A DNA stretch of 64,000 bases from Micropterus salmoides (Eukaryota; Chordata; Actinopteri; Centrarchiformes; Centrarchidae). The translations under genes were made by a program, and so were the position numbers. Each line of letters begins with the position of its first letter. Within the stretch, counting starts at the first letter, position 1. The notes beneath the pieces are model-generated. The model was given only the letters and a program-made list of their open reading frames with translations. It made no database searches and was not told the DNA's origin. Below, piece by piece: positions 25,483 to 36,737 of this stretch. Where the stretch lies: contig NW_024040485.1 of assembly GCF_014851395.1 (NCBI RefSeq), positions 12,362,899 to 12,426,898 on the forward strand, in the 5' to 3' direction.

Positions 25483-26238
25483 AGGGTGTATTCACACCTG
25501 TCTTGTTTGGTTTGATTCTAACTCAGGTTCATTTCTACCCTTACTAACTGCAGTCGCACTCAGGTGCGGACCAAACAACCATACTGAGACCCAGCTGAAG
25601 AGGCGGTCTAGGCCGAACGGATGCTGATATGGTTCATTTAAGGTGCAATTGTGGCCCGACCTCTATCCAACCCAGTTGCAGAAAGCACCGCCCTTTTTGA
25701 ACAGGCTCTTGTAGTCAGTACAGATTGTGTCTTTAATTACAGTGATAACTACCTCATATGACAGACAAATGCACTGTGTGCCTAGGCAGAGTGTGACAGG
25801 GTCAGATTTTTATTACGTAATTAGGGGATGATGAAATGGCTAAACATGACTCATTAGTGAGCACTACACAGCAGTATGCAGTAATAATTTCTGATGTAAT
25901 AATCTGAACACAGCCTCTGTTTCTGAATGCAAACTTTATACTTGATCCGTCTACAGTGCCACTGTCAGCATGCCATGGTAGTCACACATAAGAGCATGCT
26001 CTCTCTGCAGGAGCTTATATACATCAGTTTGTGAATTGAAAGCTTCCTGCTTTTCCCCGCTTCAGAATTTCTGTCTAATGAACGGATGACCTTTTAAAGG
26101 ACCTTAGCACACGTGGTTTTGTTTACAAATTCTAAAAGAGTAGTGTGTAAGTGAACCGCACCTTGCTTTGGTCTGGATTTGGTCCAGACCAAAGCGGACT
26201 AGCAGAACTAGCGGACTTTCCTGGTCTGGATGCACCCT
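25483..26238. mobile_element. Non-autonomous DNA transposon with imperfect inverted ends
   Basis: Left AGGGTGTATTCACACC; right GGTCTGGATGCACCCT, whose reverse complement is AGGGTGCATCCAGACC (13 of 16 match). Subterminal sequences GGTGCGGACCAAAC and GGTCCAGACCAAAG recur as in fish elements of this type. No unambiguous target duplication, so the superfamily is open. Confidence 0.65.
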
Positions 26239-26239
26239 T

Positions 26240-26880
26240 AGCATGAGCTAACTAACATTACATTAGGAACAATCAATAGCCTACATTTATCTGGATTTGG
26301 TTTAGGTTTTGGAAAGGGAATACATTTTAAGCAATTGTTTATTAAAGTGCCCTGGAGCAGTGTTTGACCATATCTTGGATATACAATATATAATACAGCA
26401 AAAAATGCTAGAAAACTTCTTCTTTTGCATAGGAGTCAATGGAGCACAGCAATGAAAGTGTCGGAGCTCAGTTAGAGTGAGCCCTATACTGCACTGTGGC
26501 CAGCTTGTATTTTCCGTGCGTGGCTTAGCGATAGGTGAATTGACAATTTCTCTTTTTCAAATCACGTACATTTCATCACTCCATTATTAATTTGTAAACT
26601 TTTCATTTTTTTAAATTATTTTTTTACACCCATTCATCATTGCATTTCACAATCATTTTACTTACCTATTTTTCAATTTACATGCATTTCTATCACCCCC
26701 ATTTTTATCAATTAATTTTTGTTACGTTTTTGGTGGTTGTCCATCTTGTGAAGGGCTCATTCTGTGGGTGGAGAGAGTCCCAATCAAAAATGTAAAATTC
26801 AAGACTCCTTCAAAAACTATCCAAGACACATTATAGGGTTTGTGCCCTAAGTTAAAATACCTATATTTTACATGGAAATG
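26240..26880. other. Spacer, AT/T-rich
   Basis: 26,560-26,730 is a T-rich low-complexity stretch with repeated CATTT/CATTTT. No gene. The expected left inverted repeat of the following Tc1 element is not present here. Confidence 0.5.
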
Positions 26881-26889
26881 TGTATTTTA

Positions 26890-27980
26890 AAAATTAATGT
26901 GCAATAAGTCCATTTGTGAAATTTCCTCACTACTAAATATTCCACGGTCAACTGTAAGTGGTATTATAACAAAGTGGAAGCGATTTGGAACAACAGAAAC
27001 TCACCCACGAAGTGGTAGACCACATAAAATCCCAGATCAGGGTCAGCACATGCTGAGGTGTGCAGTGTGCAGAAGCCGCCAACTATCTGCAGAGTCAATA
27101 TCTACAGACCTCTAAACGTTGTGTGGCTTTCAGATTAGCTCAGGAACAGTGCGTAGAGATCTTCATGGAATGGGTTTCCATGGCTGAGCAGCTGCACCCA
27201 AGCCTTATACCTCCAAGTGCAATGCAAAGCGTCGGATGCAGTGGTGTAAAGCATGCCGTCACTGGACACTAGAGCAGTGGAGACGTATTCTCTGGAGTGA
27301 TGAATCACGCTTCTCTGTCAGGCAATCCAGTTGACGAGTCTGGGTTTGGCGGTTGCCAGGAGAACGGCACTTGCCTGACTGCCTTGTGACAAGTGTAAAG
27401 TTGGTGGAGGGGGGATTATGGTGTGGGGTAGTTTTTCAGGGGTTGGGCTCCTTAGTTCCAGTGAAAGACTCTGTTAATGCTTCAGCATACCAAGAAGGAA
27501 CTGTTAATCAGCATCAGGATACCAAAACATTTTGGACAATTTCATGCACCCAACTTTGTTGAAACGGTTTGGGGATGGCTCCTTCCTGTTCCAACATGAC
27601 TGCGCACCAGTGCACAAAGCAAGGTCCATAAAGACATGGATGAGCAAGTTTGGTGTGAAGAACTTGCCTGGCCTGCACAGAGTGCTGACCTCAAACCAAC
27701 AGAACAACTTTGGAATGAATTTAGAGCGGAGACTGCGAGCCAGGCCTTCTCGTCCAACATCTGTGCCTGACCTCACAAATACGCTTCTAGAAGAATGGTC
27801 AAAGATTCCCATGACCACACTCCTAAACCTTGTGGACAGCCTTCCCCAGAAGAGTTGAAGACGTTATAGCTGCAGAGGGTGGGCCAACTCCATATTAAAT
27901 CCTACGGATTAAGAATAGGATGTCATAAACCTTCACGTGTATGTAAAGGCAGGTGACCCAAAACTTTTGCCAATATTGTG
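26890..27980 (+). mobile_element. Tc1/mariner transposon, 5'-truncated, dead transposase
   Basis: The N-terminal HTH part (26,897-27,115) reads LNIPRSTVSGIITKWKRFG and THPRSGRPHK. The catalytic region is in other frames: WRRILWSDESRFSV (about 27,275-27,320) and FLFQHDCAPVHKARSIKTW (27,532-27,858). The right end GGTGACCCAAAACTTTTGCC is the inverted terminal repeat. At least two frameshifts and loss of the left end show it is inactive. Confidence 0.9.
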
Positions 27981-27984
27981 TATG

Positions 27985-30890
27985 TTGCAGTAATGGGTTG
28001 AGTGCCCCTGTGGTTTCAATTGTCCAATCAGGACACACTCCCTATCACATGAATGAATAAAAAGGTCAGGAAAAAACAAACAAAAAGGTGAAAACTGGTT
28101 GGTTTCTTAACTGTCCAATGTAAAAGGCATTTTTATTGCAAGTCCCACATGGTTCCTTCTCTTATGAGATCCTGAAGTTAGCTTTTTTTTTTGTTTGATG
28201 CCCTTTATCAAATGTTGGCGAATTAAATGTTTACTGAACAAATTACCTTTTATATTTTAACTTTTATATCTTGCTTTTTTATTATCTTCTACCGACAAAG
28301 TACCCCCTCCTCCTTTGCTTAGTTTTCTAATGTGCATATCTGATTGATTAATTCCCTATACAAGTGAGACACTCAGTGGGAGACAGATATGTGGGAGGAA
28401 ATTGGAGAGGGAATGGGGGTTAGGATGAGGTCTTGCATGGTTCCCCACTGCGTCCTCTTTGAAATGACGTGGATAGGTGGGCTTAGCACTCAACCACTTC
28501 ATGCTTCCCACGCACATTGGAGTCACGATGGCAATCCAACAGTCTGACTGATGCATGATGGCAGAAGAGAGACAGACATAGCGAGAGGGAAATATGTCCT
28601 GTGGAGAGCCTCATTGAGTGGCAGCGCAATGGAGCATGTACATCTTCAAGAGACTGTGTTTTATATCAATAAAACAACTGAAGAAACAAACTTATTCTTC
28701 TCATCAAATCCCCATAAAATCCATTTTTTACTGTGCAGAGCATAAAAAATTAATATTATTATCTGCGTAAAGATTTATACTTACTCAAATACTAGAGGAT
28801 TGCATCATTTCACACTGTGAGCTGAAGTCAGGTGAGTAGCAGACCGAGGGAAGAACCAACTGATGATTAATAGTTGGCAAAACAATAGGAAGGCTGACCT
28901 AGAACAGGAATATTCATGTATTGCCACGGAGTGCCAAGCATGCAGGTATTTATTAGTTGTTTGACATGTGTTCACCATTTAATGTGCCAATGTAGTCTAG
29001 AAATGTTCAGCCTTTAAAAGCATTGAAATAATTTACTTTGAAAACCATCTATCTGAATTTATTGACAGAACATAACCTGATTGGTCAAATAATTTCCAAT
29101 TGCTTATCTTTTGGCGGCCAGCATGTTCAAGGTTGAAATATGACTTGAATTTTAAGATGTAAAAGTGACAATTAAATCTGAGCAATCAATATAGTTTTTT
29201 GACTATAGGATACTTGAATTTATTATCTGAATTTGCAAGCAATAAAACTTTAAAATCAAGCTTTTGAAATTGCACATTTTGAAATTACCTTCTGGATATT
29301 TCCTCAGAACGATCCAGGCCACATATATGCAGATACATGTTTTTTAAGTGATGATTCGTTTTCACAAATAGGTATTCATTCTCCTATAAGATTCACATCC
29401 TTAGGGACTTTCCTTGCTTTTAAAAAATGCTTTGTAAATACACAGCAAGATTGAAAACTCAAATAAAACCATGTTACCCTTTCAATTCATTACTTTTAAA
29501 GCTTTCTAGCCAGAAAATTTACTTCACAGACATTTTGGTCTTGGTATTTCTTGGTAAAATGGGTTGTACTACCAAGGTTATAACATGTTATCCATTTAAT
29601 TTGTCCGCATGCAATACAAAAATACCTCTACCCACCTACCTACTAGTTTGGTTGAAGGTTACGTTTTGAACATGTGGAATAACAAGCTATTTGGTACAAA
29701 TGAAGGCCTGCATGAACACATCACACAAATTTGTCCTGTTCCATTTAATAGCCAGAGGGTTGCTGGTTTGACCCTTGACACTGACAGACATTTCAATTAT
29801 GGTCCCACCATCAATGTCACTATGTCCTTGAGTAAAATGCCTGGAACCCTAAATCGATTTTTTTTATGCTGTGACCAAAATGAAGACCTTGTCTGTGGAG
29901 ATATTTCAGACAAAAATCCAAATCCAGAAACATTATTATTATAATATAATATGCATTGTTGTGTTTCTCTCTCGCTGTTCCGCTCACACACTGTTGTAAT
30001 TATCACAGCAGCATAACACTGTCTTTGCCTCGCTGCCTTGTCTAAAGTTCATAGAGAATTCACTGGAAGCCACTGGAAGATGCAGCTGAGTGTTTTCCAT
30101 GGAAACAAGGCTCAAACCATTGTCTTACCTGCTTTGTGGCTGCTTTGCAACTTACTTATATGCAACAAAATAGCTTACAGATTGCTGACTGCAAGATCAG
30201 AGATGTTTTTTATTTTTCTCAATGGGAGTATTTCCATGGATGTCCTTGAGGCAGGTCCAGTAACAGTGTTAAATTGTTCCAGGACGGCAGGAAACATGCG
30301 TCACTACCCTTCATCCAATCAGGCGTTTTCATAGATTTTTTCCCCTCACATTTAATATATTTCGATAGAACTGGTGTCTTCAAGGCAGTTATTGGAGCCT
30401 TTCCTATTTTCTGTTTTGCTCTCTGAGAATATCCACATCATGGCAGGATTTAATACTTTTTATGCTTCATTGATTTATGGCCAACCTATCAAAATGTCCC
30501 AGCTGAGTGATCAATCACCCCGCACTCAAAACACCAGCCTGCATATAGCTGGCACTGGAAATTGTCAACCCTGGATCCAGGGGCGGGTTGAAACCAAATG
30601 AGGGTGCCAGATTGGGATACAGTAATAAAGAAAGGGGTAAATTTGCAAAATGAATAAAAATGTGAGTCTCCCATTTAAAGACCTGGTTCTTTGCAATAAA
30701 AAGCTGTACTTTATCAATCTATACATTTGCATATATTCTGTTCTTACAGTTATTATTCTTTACATTTATTATGTTTATTCAGTGTAATAAATGAAATAAT
30801 ACATATTCTAATGTGAAGTGCATGAGACAAGGGGGGCCCTGGACACCCCAAACTGAAAGAGACAGAAGAGAGACTGAAGAGTTTTGGGGG
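27985..30890. other. Intergenic with SINE remnant
   Basis: 29,735-29,870 (AGAGGGTTGCTGGTTTGACCC, CCACCATCAATGT, TGTCCTTGAGTAAAATGCCT) resembles a decayed tRNA-derived fish SINE with a B-box-like GGTTTGACCC. No gene recognised elsewhere. Confidence 0.45.
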
Positions 30891-30894
30891 TTTC

Positions 30895-31205
30895 ATTTTG
30901 CATGTCTTTATGGTTGTTATGCATCTGTTTGTGGTCAGTTTGCATATCTTTGTTATTGTTTTATGTTTTCTTTGGTAGTTAACGTCTCTTTATGATTGTT
31001 TTGCTTCTTACAGGTCGTTTTGCATGCCTTTGTAGTAATTTTGCTTCTCTGTGATTATTTTGCATCTGTCTGTGGTCATTTTGCACGTCTTTGTTGTTTG
31101 CATCGGTTTGTTAATATTTTGCATCTCTTGGTGGTCATTTCGCTTCTCTTTGTGAATATTTCTTTTTTGTGGTTGTTTTTTTTTGTGTCTTTGTTGTCTT
31201 TTGAG
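30895..31205. repeat. Degenerate minisatellite, about 24-bp period
   Basis: Variants of TTTTGCATCTCTTTGTGGTC recur about 12 times. The two plus-strand frames across it (30,813-30,995 and 30,996-31,250) are repeat translations, not genes. Confidence 0.8.
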
Positions 31206-31615
31206 TTTCCAGCTAAAAATGTTAACGTCCTTTCATACAGAGACCCCTGAGCTTGTAGCTATATGCCCGTTCACTAATCCACCTTCTCGCCCTGGCCCTG
31301 CCTGGATCACAACAATCCTGTTGAGACTGAATTAAAGCAGCTCTTAGTATTCAGACTGAGAAACTTGTTCATTTGCAGATACAATGTTGTAATGGACTTT
31401 AGTTAGGGCTTTACTTTGTGCCCATTGATGCCCTGTGACGATTGTTTGGTCGCTGTCTGTGGTGCTGAAAGTAAACAGGATCGCCTGCGGCCACAGAGGC
31501 CACAACAAATCACTTCCATGGGAATATAGCTGCTTTTTGGACTAAACTGCCACAGTCTGCTACATGTTGTGTAATTAGAATGAGAAACTTTTGACTAAAT
31601 GTGAGTCACACACAT

Positions 31616-31628
31616 GGGGGGGGGGGGG
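31616..31628. repeat. Poly-G run upstream of the candidate promoter
   Basis: 13 consecutive G, a possible quadruplex or assembly weak point, about 330 nt upstream of the candidate first-exon donor. Confidence 0.9.
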
Positions 31629-31860
31629 ACTCAGTGCCTCACAGATTGCACTCAGCAGGGGACCGGACCTTGTACCTTCAGGAGCGTCTGAGAGGCGCAG
31701 GCGCAAATGTCAGAGTTTTATGAATTGTTTCTTTTCTGGAACAGAAAGTCCCACGCAGGCGACGTCGAGACTTTCAGTTCACCAGCCCAATGCTGAGACC
31801 ATTTTAAAAAAAATCTATCTCCTCCTTCAGCTGCATTTGTAGACTAAACTGTTGTCTCAC

Positions 31861-31960
31861 TTTATTGCCTCTGTGTCTGACTAGGTGCGATTCCCAAAAG
31901 AACTGACACCCACCTCCTCCTCCTCCTCGTCGTGGTGCCGCAGCAGCAGCAGTCAACACG
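31861..31960 (+). promoter_or_regulatory. adcyap1r1: Candidate promoter-proximal non-coding first exon of adcyap1r1
   Basis: A CpG-containing stretch (about 31,640-32,200) stands out from the AT-rich surroundings. It carries a GACGTC core near 31,758 and CAG-rich sequence, and a strong splice donor (GTGAGTGCG) begins at 31,961. The next suitable acceptor upstream of the start codon is at 35,421-35,422, so a non-coding exon ending at 31,960 spliced to the ATG exon is a reasonable model. The 5' boundary is a guess; no TATA box was identified. Confidence 0.35.
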
Positions 31961-32039
31961 GTGAGTGCGTCCTGCAGCAGAAACAGCAGCAGCAGCAGCA
32001 ACGGCACCTGTCGTTTTCAGGACGAGGTGATAACCCTTT

Positions 32040-35000
32040 TAGGAGTAAAACAAGGTATTCGTAGCCAAATACCGCGGGGATCCGTTAACACCGATGGCTT
32101 CACGTGAAGATATTTGCGCCTCTGAAAATTACGCATCGGTAAGTTCCTTTGACTTGTTTTCCACGCCGAGTGCTGCGCGCTTTCAATCGTATCTCTGGCT
32201 TTCGCTGCGGCTGATCAATTAAGAAGGATTTCACTGATCTGTAAAGGCTTTTGTTTAAAACAAGAAGAAGCACATTTCTTCTTGCATGACAGTACGTGAG
32301 CTGTGATTTTCGAGTTAGAGCTTTTAGTAAATAAACGGTGGGTGAACGATTTTCTTGCTGATGTTTTCCATGTGCAAATCGAAGGTCACCCACATGCATT
32401 GATGAATTAAGCGTTTATGAATGCAGGAATAAAAGGGGGAAAGGGTTGGCAAAATTAGCTTATTGATGTGCAGCACCAAGGGAAAAATCTATCATCGACC
32501 GATTATAATTAAGACTGTTGTATTTTTCTTCTACCTCGGACATGCCCACAAACCGTTTGACATTTTACATGCTGTAATTTAAAGAACAAGGAAATACTCT
32601 TCAGCAGCATGGGATGAACTGTTATTCCTGTATTGTAGCCTACATGGCTACATTACAGGAATGTATGTGTGATTATGACACGGTTAATGTTTTTAATTGA
32701 ACATATTAACAAAGCTGCCAATAACTAATGATTTTGAACGGACCTACATTATTCCACACTGACAGACATGCGATCTCCCAGGCATTAACAGACTTGCATT
32801 TGGGTTCAATGAAAGCGTTCTCCCGTCTTACTGGGATCGTTTCAAAGTGACCATGAATTATTAATGCACCACGATGTACAGATGAATTTAACACACAGGA
32901 GCAGGAAGCTGATATGTTGAGACAGATTTTTAAAATTCAGAGAGAAATCATTAAGGAGGGTGACATGATGTTTCTCTCTTGTTTTTCTCTGTATCTGCAT
33001 CTGCAGATCTCATGCATGCGCTCACACCTTCCTATGGTTAGAGTAATTCTGCATTTTGGGTGTTCCTTGCCAGTTTTCTAACAAGTTCAGTGCCATTATT
33101 CATGACTGGAAATCCTCTTGCAAACTGCAATAGCCTGACCTGTACTACAATGTGTCTTTACTACTGGGGAACATTTATAAAATAAACAGTACAAGCAGGG
33201 CATTCTGTAAACCTGCACATATAGTTGTTCACTTCCCCCATAATCATAGTCCTGTTCAGTCCAGTACCTATCAAGCTTTACAGATTTCTAAGTGACTCAC
33301 ATGTATCCAGTGCTGAGCAAGGCTTTTTTGCCCTCAGGATGTTTAGCCCTTCTGTTGTTTCCTGTAGTAGTGTTTCCTCAGTAAAAAAGCCACATGAATT
33401 TATCAAGTACTGTTTTTTTAAACTTCCTTTGGAGCCTCCAGAAACATGGCTGCTGTGACATTTTGGTGCTAAAGAGATGGAGAGAAATAGAGCTAATTGA
33501 TACCCTGCCTGGCAAGTTGTCATAGTGTTTTTCTCTCTTTCTTTCTCATGTCTGATTGTGTGTTTTTCTTTTTAAATTTGCATCCCGACAGTTTAGTGTT
33601 AGCCCTGCATGACACATGTTATCCCTTCTCTATATCTCCGTGGTTTTCCTCTGAGCTCGGTCTGTCCTACCTATTACTTGATAAAGCATACGAGAGATGC
33701 TTTAGAGGTAATTGGATTCTGTACCAGAGGGAAAGGACATAGAGCGGAATTTGTGTGTGTGTGTGCGCGCGTGTGTGTGCTCTGCTGTTTCTCTGATTGA
33801 ATGTGTGTTATGTGTCTCTGCTGGTTCTGGCCAGTGCGTCCTCTGTGTTTGCAGTGAATCATTGTGTTTTCAGGAAGCTGGATGAGTAAGCCACAAGGGG
33901 TGGGGTTTTGGGGGTTGGTTAAAGTCTGACCCTAGGCACATAAATATTATTCTTAAAGGAGATTTATGTGATGGATTCAAATTTCTTGCCTTTTGTAATC
34001 CACTTGTCCTTAATAAATCCACACCATTGTTTAAAGTTTCTGCTTTAATTTGGAATTTAGGTGAATGACATCTTTTGTGGTTGTATATAACCTCAGAGAA
34101 AAACAACAAATGCTGCCTCTGTCATCGAGGAAGTTTTTATGAAAGTTGGTGTCTGTTGGATAAGATGAATAAAAATCCAACTTTTTGTTGAAGACAATTC
34201 AGTCAAATTATGAATGGCGATTAATTGATTGACAGTTTGGTCTATCTAATGTCAAAAAGTGAACAATGATGATCACAATTTACTAACTAAAATCCCAAGG
34301 TAATATCATCAAATTGCTCATTTTACTATCACATAAGACAAAGTAAAGCAGCAATTAAAACAGAATAGAAGATAAAGGAGAAGATAAAATGAATTGGAGA
34401 AAAATGTGTGATGTGCATCGAATTTAATGATGGGCCAGAAATAATTTATAGAGTTGCATAAATAAATTCAATGTCATGTGTTTATTAAGATGTTAATTCT
34501 AGAGGAAAAAGTTGCAGTCTATTTACATACTTACTCTTACATAGTGTGGTTATCTAATCAATTTGTAAAATTACTTTTTGGAACGAGCTTCATTTTTATA
34601 AAATGATTTCATGCTATAAATTAATTTAGCTTTTAGTGCCACTTCAACTTCTGCATAATAGTACACCAGTTTAACTATAAATGATGTTTAAGCAGCCTAT
34701 ATGGTCCTTTCAGCTCTTCTGTTTTCCAAATTACCACTACTTGTTCAAGTCTGTCTGATAGAAACAAGTTTGATTTAGAAGACAGTAACTCCATTTCAAA
34801 GGCTGACAATAAAAAAATCTAAAGTAAAGTTACAGGTTAATTAATCAACAAATTGTCTTATTCCACAGACTAACACTGACTGAGATCTATAGAGTTACAA
34901 AGAGGGAGGAGCTATTTTCAGGAAGTAAAAGTTTCATTAATTTTTCTTGTAGACAATGTTATATCACACTTTTGGAGGAATGCAAAATCTTTTATTGTCA

Positions 35001-35420
35001 ACAATGAGGCGTTTTTCTGGTTCAGATCCCTGACTGCCTCTTCTCCCTGGTTAATGGCAGCAGAATTTCTCAGAAGCAAAGTTGAAAAACAGAAACCTGT
35101 GGGATTGTGACATTATCTGGGCGAGTCCCTGTGTATCTGTTTTAAGTGACATTGAGGACAATTCAAAACTAGAATCTCAAAAACTGAAACATTTTAAGTG
35201 CTACAGTTAGCAACAACAATTATTCAGTATTCAAGTTTCCAAAACACATAATAATATCAACTAATACTGAAGAATTTCAAAATGTTATACATTATAATAA
35301 CTCAACTTGAAATCATAACAAAACAGTGATGCAGTGGCCGAACACAGTGACGATTCTCTCATGTTACGTTCTTGTTGTTTGTGCTCTTACGGAGCCTTTT
35401 TCGTCTGTGTGCTGTATTTC
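32040..35420. other. First (non-coding) intron of adcyap1r1, or upstream DNA
   Basis: No coding exon. It contains a TG/CG-rich microsatellite at 33,752-33,780 and nothing else I can name. Confidence 0.4.
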
Positions 35421-35422
35421 AG

Positions 35423-35583
35423 AGTCCTTGATGCTGAAGTGTGGTTACGCTAAGGGGAGCAATTTCAGTGCATCGCTGTGAACACACACACACACACACG
35501 TATTGTGGAGCCTTTTGGATACAAACACTTCACTGGAGACAATGAGAGGCTACCTGCTGACTGCAATTTTTCTGCTGCCCTTG
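35423..35583 (+). other. adcyap1r1: Start-codon exon of adcyap1r1 (5' UTR plus codons 1-14)
   Basis: The acceptor TTTCAG ends at 35,422 and the donor GTGAGT starts at 35,584. The coding part is 35,542-35,583, MRGYLLTAIFLLPL, the hydrophobic core of the signal peptide, ending in phase 0. This ATG was chosen because it is the only in-frame start that gives a signal peptide joined to the ectodomain exon. Confidence 0.75.
35431..35481 (+). promoter_or_regulatory. Upstream open reading frame in the adcyap1r1 leader
   Basis: An ATG at 35,431 opens a 16-codon frame (MLKCGYAKGSNFSASL) that ends with TGA at 35,479-35,481, 60 nt before the receptor start and in the same predicted exon. If this exon is in the mature leader, scanning ribosomes meet this frame first, so it could damp receptor translation. 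The peptide itself resembles nothing known to me. Confidence 0.4.
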
Positions 35584-36691
35584 GTGAGTAGATTGTGTGC
35601 ATGCGTCTATGTGTGCTGTGTACACTGTGTAAGTGTGTGTGTGTGTGTGTGTTCAGGAGCATACATGAATATGTAACCATATCCACATATGAGGGAGTGA
35701 GTGGGTCTCCATCATCAGCCCCCTCCTTCTCATCACTTTCTCAGCTTCAGATTTTCATACGTACACTCTTGCGGGTGTGTTTGTGACAGGCACTGGAAGC
35801 ATGGAAATCACCATATGCCGCATCAGCACATCAGCATACGCTACAGGTCCTGGATCAGCTCTGTGCTAAGACGGCCGGCCGCCTGTTAGAACAATAACAG
35901 ATGGCCCGGCTGACCGGAGAGCTGCCTATCCATCTGCTGTGACTCACTTTTATTAGAGGTCTCTTAGAAATAAAAAGCAGGATGGAAGAGTTGTGCAAGA
36001 TTTGTGGGAGGTATTATATTCAGCACACTAATGCAGCACAGCAGCAGTTTCCTTGGTGAAGCTACACAGATACAGAAATTGTTTTTGGTTTATGCAAAAA
36101 TAAATGTAGCATTATCATTTTGATGATGACATCTTTTGCAGTAAAAACAGTAATAATACCAATTTGATGAGGGTTACTAGGTAGACTAAAATTAAATCAG
36201 AATGCAACCTTGTAGGCACAAACATCTGTACCGCACCAATATGAAGTGTTCCTCTAGCTGACATCTTTGCTCAAGCTGACCTACAGCTGCTGATGTGGCA
36301 GATATGTGTGTTGTGGTGCACTTACTGTGTTTTAAATGGGTCTGTACAGTGGGCCAGTTTTATTATCTGTGCTACGTGGTGCTGTGGAAGCTACTGAGTT
36401 ATCTGGCCCTCGAAAAAATAGCCTTGGGGAGGGAAACATGGTTCTGCAGCTTCAAAATGGACAGCTTATCTGGACAGACATCTGGCAGAGGGCGAGGAGA
36501 GGAGAGGGGAGGAGTGATTGGATAGAAGAATAAGCTACACTTTCATTGATCTGTCTTCTGGCCTATGTAATGTTTTCCTGGTGCCTGTTTTAGGTTTTAA
36601 CAGTCCTCAGTTGACCTGGATTGAGTTGCACTAGCTTTTGGTAAATCCATTATTAAGTTTGGGTGTAAAAAAGGCCACTTCTTCACAACAG

Positions 36692-36737
<46 letters not shown>

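Noticed and set aside
30813..31250. Hydrophobic plus-strand frames that look like membrane proteins
   Set aside because: They are produced by a T-rich 24-bp minisatellite.
31940..32010. CAG-repeat as a polyglutamine coding tract
   Set aside because: No supported reading frame; it sits at a candidate non-coding exon and its intron.
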